From contig PDZX01000012.1 of assembly GCA_002753185.1 (NCBI GenBank), positions 1 through 64,000 on the forward strand: a stretch of DNA of 64,000 nt, given 5' to 3'. The notes under the pieces were generated by a model. That model had not been told where the DNA came from, did no database searches, and saw only the letters and a list, made by a program, of their open reading frames with translations. Numbering within the stretch: the first letter of the stretch is position 1; the number at the start of each line of letters is the position of its first letter. This stretch comes from Magnetococcales bacterium WMHbin3. GTDB lineage: Bacteria > Pseudomonadota > Magnetococcia > Magnetococcales > Magnetaquicoccaceae. The position numbers and the translations under genes are program-made. Below, one piece after another: positions 51,549 through 61,152 of this stretch.

Positions 51549-53258
51549 ATGCGCATCACAAAATTAACATTGAAAAATTTCAAGAGCGTCACCGAACAGA
51601 CCTATGCATTCGGGCTGTTCGATCTTCTGGTCGGACGCAACAACAACGGCAAGAGTACCGTCCTGCAGGCATTGGCCATCTGGCAGTTCTGTGTTGACTT
51701 GTTTCATCATTCGAAGCGCGGCGGCAGCAAGGGCATCCAGGTGGTGCTGCCCAATTTTTCCGCCCTGCCACTGCCGGAATTCAACCTGCTGTGGCGCAAC
51801 AGAACCGACCGTGAATATCCGGAAGTCGATGGCAAAAAATTACAAAAATTTATTTTAATTGAAATTATTATTTATTGGTTGGATCGGGATGGCATCGAAC
51901 AAAAATTTGGCATTGAACTGAGATACCATTCTCCGCAAACCATTTATGCCATTCCATCGAACGGTTGGGACGACTTTCGGGAAAATGATGCGCGGGGCAT
52001 GCCGAGGATTGCCTATATTCCCCCATTTTCCGGCCTGGAACCGGTGGAAAAACGGTTGGATATCGCCCCCATTCGACAGCAGGTCGGCAAGGGCCAGCCC
52101 GGCAGCGTATTGCGCAATCTGCTGCTGAGCGTGAATGCCACCGACGAAACCGGCCCCGGTCGCAATCAGGCATCGGCGGATTGGCGGGAACTGGCGGACA
52201 AGGTCGAGGCATGGTTTGCGGTGAAACTCCACAAGCCACGCTACGACCCGCTCAAGGATGTCTATATCAAAGTGGAGTACGAGCAATTCGGCAAAACATA
52301 CGACATCATCGCCGGAGGAAGCGGGTTTCACCAGACGCTGACGTTGATGGCGTTCCTGTATGGCTACCACCCCACCACGATCCTGCTCGACGAGCCGGAT
52401 GCCCATCTGCATGCCAGCCTGCAACGTGAAATCCTGGATTATTTCAAGCAGAAGTCCCATGCAACCGGATTGCAGTTCCTGATCGCCACCCATGCCGAGG
52501 AGTTCGTCTGCGGCGTGGATGTTTCCCAGATCGTCTCTCTGCTCTCCCACGAACCACGGCGTGTCCCATCGTCGCCGGAGGTGGTCCGCGCCATGTCGGA
52601 ACTCTCCAACACGGAGGTCGAACGTCTTTTGCACTGCACCTGTATCCTCTATGTGGAAGGAAACAGCGACGAACGCATTCTGCGAGCCTGGTCGGCATCG
52701 TGTCAATCTGCGGGAACCTTGGAAAAGATCTATTTCAAAACGATGAACGGCGGCACCAAAAAAGCCATGAAGGAGCACGCCGGGCAACATTTCAAGGCGG
52801 TCAGTCTGATCATCCCCAACCTGCGGTCACTGATGCTGTTCGACTATGACACGACCGACACGGCGTTCCACCCGGAGCCGGACAACCCCGCGCTGATGGA
52901 GTGGCAACGGAAAAATATCGAAAATTACCTTCTGGTCCCGGAGGCATGGAAACGCACCGCGACACAAAAGGCTGGCCCCCTGTTCGCCGCAACCCATCGG
53001 AATCTGATCGACGCATTCTTCGCTGCCGAGAACCTGACGTTACCTCCAAACATCACATGGCGCAATGTCCAGGCCAACATTTTCCGCGCCGTGGATGGCA
53101 AACGGATTTTGTTCGAAAACAATGACTCCCTCTTTCATCGCCTGCGGAATGAGGATTTCTCGGTGGAACTGCTGCGGGAATCGGTTGCGGGCAACATGCA
53201 AGCCGATGAAATTCATCAGGATGTGCATGACTTTTTCCAGCGGCTCAAAAGTCCGTAG
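51549..53258 (+). CDS. OLD-like AAA ATPase with TOPRIM/DUF4435-like nuclease domain
   Basis: 569 residues; TTG at 51546 is in frame but ATG at 51549 is chosen. The ATPase domain has MRITKLTLKNFKSVTEQTYA, Walker A LLVGRNNNGKSTVLQAL, and Walker B ILLDEPDAHLHASLQREILD with ATHAEEFV. A TOPRIM-like domain follows: CTCILYVEGNSDERILRAW (Glu), then MLFDYDTTD (Asp) and NIENYLLVPEAW. OLD-family nucleases cut DNA and some act in phage defence. No partner gene (GajB-like UvrD or reverse transcriptase) is adjacent, so this looks like a single-gene type. Its GC is lower than its flanks. Confidence 0.85.
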   Translation: MRITKLTLKNFKSVTEQTYAFGLFDLLVGRNNNGKSTVLQALAIWQFCVDLFHHSKRGGSKGIQVVLPNFSALPLPEFNLLWRNRTDREYPEVDGKKLQKFILIEIIIYWLDRDGIEQKFGIELRYHSPQTIYAIPSNGWDDFRENDARGMPRIAYIPPFSGLEPVEKRLDIAPIRQQVGKGQPGSVLRNLLLSVNATDETGPGRNQASADWRELADKVEAWFAVKLHKPRYDPLKDVYIKVEYEQFGKTYDIIAGGSGFHQTLTLMAFLYGYHPTTILLDEPDAHLHASLQREILDYFKQKSHATGLQFLIATHAEEFVCGVDVSQIVSLLSHEPRRVPSSPEVVRAMSELSNTEVERLLHCTCILYVEGNSDERILRAWSASCQSAGTLEKIYFKTMNGGTKKAMKEHAGQHFKAVSLIIPNLRSLMLFDYDTTDTAFHPEPDNPALMEWQRKNIENYLLVPEAWKRTATQKAGPLFAATHRNLIDAFFAAENLTLPPNITWRNVQANIFRAVDGKRILFENNDSLFHRLRNEDFSVELLRESVAGNMQADEIHQDVHDFFQRLKSP

Positions 53259-53284
53259 AGAATCGATTGCCGGGGCAGGGATGA

Positions 53285-54556
53285 TCAATCCGAAAAAAAC
53301 TCGATCCGGATGGCCGTGCCGCATCCTTCCTGGCTGGTGACGCGGATTTTCCAGCCGTATTGATCGCAGATGCGCTTGACCAGGGAGAGGCCGATTCCGG
53401 ACCCCCTGGCGTGGGTGATGGCGTGAAATGGAGAAAACAGGATGCGGGCGGTCTGCTCCTCGCGCATGCCGCAGCCGGTGTCGCTGACGGTCAGCGAGGC
53501 GCGATCCTGGGTGATGCGGATCTCGCCCTGTTCCGTGTAGGAAAAGGCGTTGCGGATCAGGTTGGCCACGGCGATGAAGACCAGGCCCCGGTCCACCGGG
53601 ACCGTCAGGTCGGGGCTGGTGGCCACGACCACCTGGATGGGTTTGCTTTTCAGCAGGAAGCGATGTTTTTCCACCGCCTCGTCGACCACATCCGCGACAT
53701 GGGTGGTGGACTCGATGGCCATGGCGTGCCGCTCGCGGGCCATGAGCAGCAGGGCCGTGCCCATGTCCCCCATCTCCCGTGCCGCCCGTTCCACCCGCAG
53801 GACCCGGTTCTTCTGTTTTTCCGTGAGGGTGTCGTCGGACAGGAGAATCTCGGTGGCGCTGGAGATGACCGCCAGAGAGGTGCGCAGTTCGTGGCTCAGG
53901 TCGGCGGTGAAGGCCCGCTCCCGCTCCATGAAGGCGCGGATCCGCCCCAGATGCAGATCGAAGGCATGCGCCAACTCCCCCACCTCGTCGTGGGCGAAGT
54001 CGTCCGCCATGCGCCGGGACCAGTCGTCGGGAGATCGGTTGCGCACCTGTTTGGCCAGCTCGGTCACCGGGGCGATGATCACCCCCACCAGCCAGAATCC
54101 TCCCACGGCCGCGCACAGCACGACGATGAGGATGGCGGCCCCGATCCGCAGGGCGAAGCCGTGCTCCCGCCTTTGCTGCTGGCTGGCGTCGTACAGGAAA
54201 TAATAGCGCTCCTCCCGGTGGTCCGCCACCGCGATCCGATAGGCGAGGGCGCCCACCGTGATGTCGTGGCGGCCGGGGGGGAGGGCGTGAAGATAGGGTG
54301 GGATCTCCTCGGCCTGGTCGTGGCCGGAACGCACGTAGCCGTGCAGGGTGATGGTGTTGGGCGGCTTGGAGTGGGGATTGCGTTCCCGGCGGGCGAAATA
54401 GTCGTCGAGTTCGGCGGTCAGGGTATCGTCGATCAGCCGCTGGCCCAGGTCATGGGCGGCCCATTGCAAAAAGACCCCCATCAAAAAACTGATCAGCGCC
54501 CCGAAGGCGGCGAAGGCGATGGCGACCCTGAGACGCAGATCATGTCTTTTGCGCAT
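53285..54556 (-). CDS. Sensor histidine kinase (TM-HAMP-HisKA-HATPase)
   Basis: 423 residues. A first helix (about 10-30), a periplasmic segment to about 145, a second helix (about 145-170), a HAMP (about 170-225), the H-box FTADLSHELRTSLAVISSAT with His near 222, and the ATPase with ANLIRNAFSYT, SDTGCGM and ARGSGIGLSLVKRI. It overlaps the response regulator gene by 17 bp. The stimulus is not known. It closes a leftward HD-GYP/response regulator/kinase operon. Confidence 0.9.
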   Translation of the reverse strand: MRKRHDLRLRVAIAFAAFGALISFLMGVFLQWAAHDLGQRLIDDTLTAELDDYFARRERNPHSKPPNTITLHGYVRSGHDQAEEIPPYLHALPPGRHDITVGALAYRIAVADHREERYYFLYDASQQQRREHGFALRIGAAILIVVLCAAVGGFWLVGVIIAPVTELAKQVRNRSPDDWSRRMADDFAHDEVGELAHAFDLHLGRIRAFMERERAFTADLSHELRTSLAVISSATEILLSDDTLTEKQKNRVLRVERAAREMGDMGTALLLMARERHAMAIESTTHVADVVDEAVEKHRFLLKSKPIQVVVATSPDLTVPVDRGLVFIAVANLIRNAFSYTEQGEIRITQDRASLTVSDTGCGMREEQTARILFSPFHAITHARGSGIGLSLVKRICDQYGWKIRVTSQEGCGTAIRIEFFSD

Positions 54557-55250
54557 CGGCGAGCGCCAGTTGATAGCCGATGCCGCGCAGGGTATGCAGC
54601 AGGGGGGGCATCCCGGCGTGTTCGATGGCGGAGCGCAGGGTGTGCATGTGAACCCGCAGGGCGTCGCTGTCCGGCGGGGAGTCGCCCCAGACCGTCTGTT
54701 CGATCTCCCGGCGCCAGACCACCGCCGGGGAGCGTTGCATCAGGAGTTCCAGAATCCGCATGGGAATGGCCGGCAGCTCCACGAGCCGCTCGGCCCGTCG
54801 CACCTGCAAGGTTTCCTGATCGAATTCCAGGTCCGCCACCCGCAGGACCCGGCGGGTGAGCATCCCCTTGGCCCGCTTGGTCAGGGCCTGGATGCGCATC
54901 TCCAGTTCCCGGAGTTCGAACGGTTTCACCAGATAATCGTCGGTGCCGCTGGCGAAGCCGGCCACCTTGTCCTCCAGGTCGCCACGGGCGGTCAGCATCA
55001 GGATCGGGGTGGCGATGTTGCCCTCCTGGCGCAGCTTGCGGCACAGGGTGACCCCGTCCATGCCGGGGAGCATCAGGTCCAGGACGATGATGTCGTAAGG
55101 GTTGACCAGGGCCAGATGCAGGCCGGTGATGCCATCCTGGGCCGCGTCGGCCACATGTCCCTTCTCCTCGAAGTAGTCGATGAGGTTGGCCGCCAGGTCG
55201 GCGTGATCCTCGATGAACAGGATGCGCAGCGATGTCGAGGTCCGGGTCAT
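54540..55250 (-). CDS. OmpR-family response regulator
   Basis: 236 residues starting at the ATG whose first bases overlap the HD-GYP gene's stop by 4 bp; the longer frame to 55325 would overlap that gene further. Receiver: FIEDHADL, acceptor Asp in IIVLDLMLPGMDGV, Thr in MLTARGD and Lys in DYLVKPFELREL. Winged helix: SPAVVWRREIEQTVWGD, ALRVHMHTLRSAIEH and TLRGIGYQL. It is probably phosphorylated by the kinase downstream and regulates unknown targets. Confidence 0.92.
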   Translation of the reverse strand: MTRTSTSLRILFIEDHADLAANLIDYFEEKGHVADAAQDGITGLHLALVNPYDIIVLDLMLPGMDGVTLCRKLRQEGNIATPILMLTARGDLEDKVAGFASGTDDYLVKPFELRELEMRIQALTKRAKGMLTRRVLRVADLEFDQETLQVRRAERLVELPAIPMRILELLMQRSPAVVWRREIEQTVWGDSPPDSDALRVHMHTLRSAIEHAGMPPLLHTLRGIGYQLALADAQKT

Positions 55251-56626
55251 GCGGGAGGCTCCGTTTCGCGGATCATGCGGGTGAATCTTTTGACCAGTTC
55301 CGGGTCCCATTGGCCGCGATTCCATTCGGTTTCCAGGATGCCGAGCGCCTTTTCCGGGGGCATGCCCTTGCGGTAGACCCGGTCGCCGGTCATGGCGTCC
55401 CAGGTGTCGGCGATGGAGACGATGCGCGCCAGCAGCGGGATGCTCTCTCCGGACAGGCCGTCCGGGTAGCCGGTGCCATCCCAGTGTTCGTGGTGCCAGG
55501 CGGCGATGTCCAGGAAGTCGTGCAGCCGGTGCAAGGGACGCATGATGGTGGCGGTCAGGGAGGCATGCGTGCGCATGACGGCATATTCTTCATTGGTCAG
55601 GGGTCCGGGTTTGTTGAGGATGGCGTCCGGGATGCCGATCTTGCCCAGGTCGTGCATCAGCGCCCCCTTGTGCAGCACGGAGAGTTTCTCTTCGTCCAGC
55701 CCCAGGTGCCGGCCCAGCATGACCGCGTAGCGCGCCACCCGCGCCGAATGGCTCTGGGTGTAGGCGTCCTTGGCGGAGAGCGCCTTGCCGAGGACCCGCA
55801 TGGTTTGCAGGTAGGCTTCCTCCTGGGCGTTGAGCAGTTTGCCGATGTCGTCGGCCATGGCGTTGAACGTCCGTCCCAGATCGCCGATCTCGTCGTTGGG
55901 CAGCGGCATGGGAATGCGCGCCAGAGGATCGCCGGAGCCGAAGTCATGGGCGGCCCCCGCGAAGGTTTTGACATGCCGGATCACCAGCCGGTGCATCAGC
56001 CACCACACGAACAGGAACAACAGGATGCCGCAGGCCGTGGTCAGGAGGAGGATCCGTTTTTCGTAGGCATTGTCGTTGATCGATATGATCCGCCGCAACT
56101 CCTCCAGGTCGAGTTCCGCCTCCAGGCCGGCGTTGTAACGGTCGCCTCCCAGCCGAACCGGCACGATGATGTCGATGGTGGGATGGCTGGATTGCTCGCC
56201 ATGGATCAGAATGGACGACAAGTCCTTGGATGCGGCGGGTTTGCCCTCCCGGATCACCTTGCCGTAGATGCCGTCCATGGGTTTGTCCAGATAAATCCCC
56301 GGCTCGGAGTGTGCGAGGACCTGGCCGGTGGATGCGTAGAGATAAATCTCCACCGGGGAAAACTGCAACACCCCGTCCTTTTCCAGGGAGAGGCTCTTGA
56401 GCAGGACCGTGCGGTATTGCTCCGGGGGGGCGTCGGCGGGCATGCTTTCCAGATGCAGGGCGATGCCCTGGAGGTAGCTTTGCGCCTGTTTGTAGACCTG
56501 ATCCAGCATGGCCTCCTCCAAAGTGTCCTCGGAGGCGAGCGCCACGAGCAGGATCGTGACGGCGAAACCCGCCAGGGCGAGCAGCAGGATCTTCGGCGTG
56601 AGCGTCAGTCGGAGTGTGGGTGGCAT
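55247..56626 (-). CDS. HAMP-HD-GYP protein (predicted cyclic-di-GMP phosphodiesterase)
   Basis: 459 residues. Helices at about 12-32 and 193-213 bracket a periplasmic sensor (about 35-190); a HAMP follows (about 215-265). The HD-GYP domain (about 275-450) has SHSARVARYAV, the HD pair in LMHDLGKIGIPDAIL, HHEHWDGTGYPDGLSGE and IVSIADTWDAMTGDR. The GYP motif (GTGYPDG) and metal ligands are present, so it should degrade cyclic-di-GMP. It is the first gene of an operon with a response regulator and kinase, which links cyclic-di-GMP turnover to the same stimulus. Confidence 0.93.
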   Translation of the reverse strand: MPPTLRLTLTPKILLLALAGFAVTILLVALASEDTLEEAMLDQVYKQAQSYLQGIALHLESMPADAPPEQYRTVLLKSLSLEKDGVLQFSPVEIYLYASTGQVLAHSEPGIYLDKPMDGIYGKVIREGKPAASKDLSSILIHGEQSSHPTIDIIVPVRLGGDRYNAGLEAELDLEELRRIISINDNAYEKRILLLTTACGILLFLFVWWLMHRLVIRHVKTFAGAAHDFGSGDPLARIPMPLPNDEIGDLGRTFNAMADDIGKLLNAQEEAYLQTMRVLGKALSAKDAYTQSHSARVARYAVMLGRHLGLDEEKLSVLHKGALMHDLGKIGIPDAILNKPGPLTNEEYAVMRTHASLTATIMRPLHRLHDFLDIAAWHHEHWDGTGYPDGLSGESIPLLARIVSIADTWDAMTGDRVYRKGMPPEKALGILETEWNRGQWDPELVKRFTRMIRETEPPA

Positions 56627-56764
56627 GGTTTGATCTGTTGAGTTGGGGGTTTCCCTTGTTCAAGAGTGCCGCCAGCGGCCGGAAAAGTCAACGTCGAATC
56701 CTGGGGGGTTCGTGCGAGGTTGCGCCATGTCCCGGTCTTCGGGATAATGGAATGAGAGGGGGTT

Positions 56765-57976
56765 TTGCTTGGGACAAAGAAAGATCCATTGACCGTATCC
56801 ACTGAATGGGATGTCATCATCCTTGGGGCCGGGGCCGCCGGCCTGATGTGCGCCATGACAGCCGGCAGCCGCAGACGGCGCGTGCTCGTGCTCGACCATG
56901 CCGCGCGCGCCGGGGAGAAGATCCGCGTTTCCGGGGGGGGGCATTGCAATTTCACCAATCTTCATGCCGGGTCGCGCCATTACCTGTCGGAGAATCCCCG
57001 TTTCTGCCAGACGGCCCTGCGCGCCTATGCACCGAGGGATTTCATCGCCCTGGTGGACCGGTACGCCATTCGCCATTTCGACAAGGGGGACGGGGCGATT
57101 TTTTGCACGGGGGCGGCGGACGATATCGTCGCCATGCTGCTGGACGAATGCCGGAAGCATCGGGTCACCTTTCTGCAAGAGACCGCCATCCGTCGGGTCG
57201 AACGGGATCAGGAGGGCTTTCTCGTGCGCACCAGTCGGGGGGATTGGCATGGGGCTGCTCTGGTGGTGGCCCTGGGTGGCCGCTCGATGCCCAAGCTGGG
57301 GGCCACGGGTTTGGGCTGCGAAATCGCCCGCCAGTTCGGGTTGCGCGTCATCCCGGAACGACCCGGCCTGGCCCCCTTGCTGCTTGGCCCGGAGAGTGGT
57401 CCGGGTTGGGGCGCGCTGGCGGGGATCTCCCTGCGTGCTCGCGCCATGTGCGGCACCACCGGTTTCACGGATGCCATGCTGTTCACCCATCGAGGTCTGA
57501 GCGGCCCGGCCATTCTGCGTCTCTCCTCCCACTGGCGGCCCGGTACGGAACTCCTCATCGACCTGGCCCCGGAAATCGACCTCTTCGCCCACCTCCCCTC
57601 CGTCAGACAGACCCATCCCCGGCAGGCCGCCAGCAGCGCCCTGGGGCGATTCCTGCCCGGACGGCTGGCGTGCCATCTGGCTGCCCGCGCCGGGGTGGAT
57701 GGCCATCTGGCCGAAATCGGCAATCAGCGTCTGCGCGCCCTGACCGACACCGTGCATCGCCTGCGGCTGTTGCCCGCCGGAACCGGGGGCTATGGCCGCG
57801 CCGAGGTGACGGTCGGCGGGGTGGATACCCTGCAACTCGATCCCGGCACCATGGCCTGCCGGACCATCGCGGGATTGTATTTCATCGGCGAGGTGGTGGA
57901 TGTGACCGGTTGTCTGGGTGGCTTCAATCTGCAATGGGCCTGGTCGTCTGGATATGTGGCGGGACAGGCCGTCTGA
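56765..57976 (+). CDS. BaiN/HI0933-family NAD(P)/FAD-dependent oxidoreductase
   Basis: 403 residues; TTG at 56765 is an uncertain start and another TTG at 56789 is possible. It has the FAD-binding GxGxxG motif VIILGAGAAGLMCAM, then GEKIRVSGGGHCNFTN, which with GRSMPKLGATGLG and PLLLGPE is typical of the HI0933/BaiN flavoproteins. Near the C-terminus TGGYGRAEVTVGGVDTLQLD and GLYFIGEVVDVTG are the second signature. The reaction is unknown for most members. It stands alone, 135 bp after the HD-GYP promoter region. Confidence 0.88.
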   Translation: MLGTKKDPLTVSTEWDVIILGAGAAGLMCAMTAGSRRRRVLVLDHAARAGEKIRVSGGGHCNFTNLHAGSRHYLSENPRFCQTALRAYAPRDFIALVDRYAIRHFDKGDGAIFCTGAADDIVAMLLDECRKHRVTFLQETAIRRVERDQEGFLVRTSRGDWHGAALVVALGGRSMPKLGATGLGCEIARQFGLRVIPERPGLAPLLLGPESGPGWGALAGISLRARAMCGTTGFTDAMLFTHRGLSGPAILRLSSHWRPGTELLIDLAPEIDLFAHLPSVRQTHPRQAASSALGRFLPGRLACHLAARAGVDGHLAEIGNQRLRALTDTVHRLRLLPAGTGGYGRAEVTVGGVDTLQLDPGTMACRTIAGLYFIGEVVDVTGCLGGFNLQWAWSSGYVAGQAV

Positions 57977-58001
57977 CTTGCGGTAATCTTGGAGGGCGCG
58001 C

Positions 58002-61000
58002 ATGACCGCCGCCGTCGGCGATCGGTTGCTCCTCAATGAGGCGGTTGCGCATCATCGGGCCGGGCGTCTCGCCGAGGCGGACATGGGCTATCGGGAGATC
58101 ATCCGCCGCGCCGCCTGCGACGCGCGGGCCAATCCCGATCCGGGGGTGCTGGTTCGGGTTTATTATAACTATAGTCTTCTGCTGACCGGCATGGGCCGCG
58201 CCGAGGAGGCGGAGAGGGCCTGTCGCGAGGCGTTGCGCCTGCATCCGGGGTTCGCTCCGGCCTGGCACGATCTGGGCAATCTGCTTGCCGGTTGGGGGCG
58301 AGACGGCGAGGCGGAAGCGGCTTGGCGGGAGGCGATCCGTCTGGCTCCGGCCTTCGAGGAGCCACGCATCAACCTGATCAATCTTCTGCATGGCGGGGGG
58401 CGGCTCGCCGAGGCGGAAGCGTTTTGCCGGGAGACGCTGCTGTTGTGGCCGGACCATGCGCGGCTGCATTGCGATCTGGGGGGGATCCTGCATGACCTGC
58501 GACGGTTCGACGCAGCGGAGGCGGCCTGGCGGGAGGCGCTGCGGCTCTGCCCGGAATATGCCCGCGCCCATTGCAACCTGGGCCGGCTGCTGCACGAGGA
58601 ACGCCGCTTGCCGTGCGAGGCCGAGGCGGCCTATCGCGAGGCCTTGCGCCTGCAACCGGACCTGCCGGAGGCCTGGCACAATCTTGGACAACTGCTGTGC
58701 GACCAGAACCGGGTGGCCGAGGCCGAGGCCGCCTGGCAGGAGGCGTTGCGTCTGCGGCCGGGATACGCGGACGCGGCCTGGAATCTGGGTCTGTTGCTTC
58801 TGAGGAGCGGTCGCCTGGCCGAGGGGTGGCCGTTGTACGAATATCGTCATCATCCGCAACGCAAGGATCCTCTCCCCCTGCCGTCCGGGCTGGCGTTCCC
58901 CCGCTGGCGGGGCGAGGCGTTGACCGGCCGCTCCCTGTTGGTGATCGGGGAGCAGGGGTATGGGGACGACATCCAGTTCTGTCGTTGCGTGCCGCTGCTC
59001 GTCGAACGCGGGGCGTGTCGGATCACCCTGGCGGTCAAGCCCCCCCTGGTGTCCTTGTTGGCGACCCTCGCCGGCGTCGATCGGTGGATCGACACCCTGG
59101 ACGACGTGCCCTGGCACGACTATTGGACGCCGTTGATGAGCCTGCCTGGTCATCTCGGCGTCACTCTGGAGACCATTCCGGCCCGGATTCCCTATCTGCA
59201 TCCCCTGCCGGAGCGGGTCGCCCGCTGGCGGGAGATCCTGCCTGCGGGCGGCGTGCGGGTCGGGCTGGTCTGGCGCGGGTCCGTGCTGCACGCCAATCAC
59301 GCCAATCGTTCGTTGCCGTCCCTGGGGGTTCTGGCCCCTTTGTGGGCGTTGCCGGGGGTGGTGTTCGTCAGCTTGCAGGTGGGGGATGGCGAGGAGGAGG
59401 CCAGCGCTCCTCCGGCGGGACAGCCCTTGTTTCACGCGGGGGCCATGATCCGGGATTTCGCCGATACCGCTGCCATCGTGGCGCAACTGGATCTGGTCAT
59501 CGGTGTGGATACCTCGGTCATGCATTTGTGCGGCGCCTTGGGAAAACCGGGCTGGGTGTTGCTGCCGGAGGAGGGGAGCGATTGGCGCTGGCTGAGCGGA
59601 CGCGACGATTCGCCCTGGTATCCCGGCGTGCTGCGGCTGTTTCGTCAAAATCGGCCCGGCGGCTGGCCGGAAGTGGTGGAGCGGGTGGCGCTGGCGCTGG
59701 GCATGGAGTGCGTGATCTCCCGGCGCGCGCAAGGCAGGATCACGGATGCGGAAGGGATGGCCAGGGTGCTGGTGTCGCGCTTCCCCCGCGCCGGCCTCGG
59801 CTGGAAGGCCCTGGCCACCCTTCTGCAAGACCAGAACCGCATGGCCGAGATGTTGACCGTTCTGGAGGAGAGCCTGGCGTGGGTCGCGGATGACGCGGAG
59901 ATTCACAATTATCTGGGCTTGTTGCGCAACGAGGCGAATCGGCTGGAGGAGGCCGAGCGGGCACTGCTGACGGCGATCCGGCTGCGTCCGGACTACCCGG
60001 ATCCTTGGCTCAACCTGGGCAATCTGCTGCATGACCGGCGCTGTATGGCGCGGGCCGAGGCGGCTTATCGGCAGGCCCTGCGCCTGCGCCCGGATTGGCC
60101 CGAGGCCAACAGCTACCTGGGCTTGCTGTTGTTGAGCCTGGGACGCTTCGAGGAGGGGTGGGCGAGATACGAATACCGTTACCATCCCGCGCACCGGAAA
60201 CGGCAAACGCCGCTGCCCGACCTGCCCTTTCCCCAGTGGGAGGGGGAGGATTTGTGGGGCAAATCCCTGCTGGTGATCGCCGAGCAGGGGTTCGGCGACA
60301 CCATCCAGTTTTGTCGCTATTTACCGCTGCTCAAGTTTGCGGGTGTCACCCGGCTGACCCTGGTTTGTCCCCTCCCCTTGCATCCCTTGATGGCTACCTT
60401 GTCCGGCGTGGACGCGCAGTGCGCCGATTTCTCTGCGGCGGGGGAACACGATTTTTGGATCCACCTGCTGAGCCTGCCGGGCAGGCATGCCACCACCCTG
60501 GCCAACCTGCCCGCCCGGATTCCCTATCTGGGCGCGCTCCCCGATCGGCTGGCCAGGTGGCGCGCCCGTCTGCCGGAGGGGGGCATTCGGGTGGGCCTGG
60601 TCTGGAAGGGGTCGTCGTCGCATTTCAACAATCAAAATCGATCGTTGCCATCCCTGGCCACTCTGGCCCCCTTGTGGTCGGTTCCCGGCGTGGTGTTCGT
60701 CGGTTTGCAGAAAGGGGAGGGCGAGGAGGAGGCCCTGGCGCCACCCGCCGGGCAACCCCTGTCGCATCTGGGCGGGGAGATCCGGGATTTCGCCGACACT
60801 GCGGCCATCGTGGCGCAACTGGATCTGGTGATCGGCGTGGATACCGCCGTGGTCCACCTGTGTGGCGCCCTGGCGAAGCCGTGCTGGGTGCTGCTCCCCG
60901 CGTTGGGAACCGATTGGCGCTGGATGTTCGACCGCGAGGATTCGCCGTGGTATCCGGGGGTTGCGCGGCTGTTTCGCCAGGAGGTCGGCGAGGGGTGGCT

Positions 61001-61070
61001 GGAGGTGGTGGTGCGGGTGACCGGGGCATTGGCCGGGTTGGCGGCGTCCAGGGAAAATCATCGACATTGA
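58002..61070 (+). CDS. Tandemly duplicated TPR and glycosyltransferase-like protein
   Basis: 1022 residues after GGAGG. Six to eight TPR repeats (about 40-290; [19 protein letters not shown] and similar) lead into a first glycosyltransferase-like domain (about 305-570): [45 protein letters not shown]. Then a short TPR set (about 590-720) and a second, clearly homologous domain (about 750-1010): [49 protein letters not shown]. So the gene is an internal duplication of one TPR-GT module. The domains resemble heptosyltransferase/GT9 folds. Substrate unknown; protein glycosylation is possible. Confidence 0.88.
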   Translation: MTAAVGDRLLLNEAVAHHRAGRLAEADMGYREIIRRAACDARANPDPGVLVRVYYNYSLLLTGMGRAEEAERACREALRLHPGFAPAWHDLGNLLAGWGRDGEAEAAWREAIRLAPAFEEPRINLINLLHGGGRLAEAEAFCRETLLLWPDHARLHCDLGGILHDLRRFDAAEAAWREALRLCPEYARAHCNLGRLLHEERRLPCEAEAAYREALRLQPDLPEAWHNLGQLLCDQNRVAEAEAAWQEALRLRPGYADAAWNLGLLLLRSGRLAEGWPLYEYRHHPQRKDPLPLPSGLAFPRWRGEALTGRSLLVIGEQGYGDDIQFCRCVPLLVERGACRITLAVKPPLVSLLATLAGVDRWIDTLDDVPWHDYWTPLMSLPGHLGVTLETIPARIPYLHPLPERVARWREILPAGGVRVGLVWRGSVLHANHANRSLPSLGVLAPLWALPGVVFVSLQVGDGEEEASAPPAGQPLFHAGAMIRDFADTAAIVAQLDLVIGVDTSVMHLCGALGKPGWVLLPEEGSDWRWLSGRDDSPWYPGVLRLFRQNRPGGWPEVVERVALALGMECVISRRAQGRITDAEGMARVLVSRFPRAGLGWKALATLLQDQNRMAEMLTVLEESLAWVADDAEIHNYLGLLRNEANRLEEAERALLTAIRLRPDYPDPWLNLGNLLHDRRCMARAEAAYRQALRLRPDWPEANSYLGLLLLSLGRFEEGWARYEYRYHPAHRKRQTPLPDLPFPQWEGEDLWGKSLLVIAEQGFGDTIQFCRYLPLLKFAGVTRLTLVCPLPLHPLMATLSGVDAQCADFSAAGEHDFWIHLLSLPGRHATTLANLPARIPYLGALPDRLARWRARLPEGGIRVGLVWKGSSSHFNNQNRSLPSLATLAPLWSVPGVVFVGLQKGEGEEEALAPPAGQPLSHLGGEIRDFADTAAIVAQLDLVIGVDTAVVHLCGALAKPCWVLLPALGTDWRWMFDREDSPWYPGVARLFRQEVGEGWLEVVVRVTGALAGLAASRENHRH

Positions 61071-61152
61071 TTTTTTTATTCTATACATTAATAAATGTTT
61101 ATGGGATAATGCTTGTCGATGCACACTTTGTCGAGTCGAGGGAGGTGAAGGC

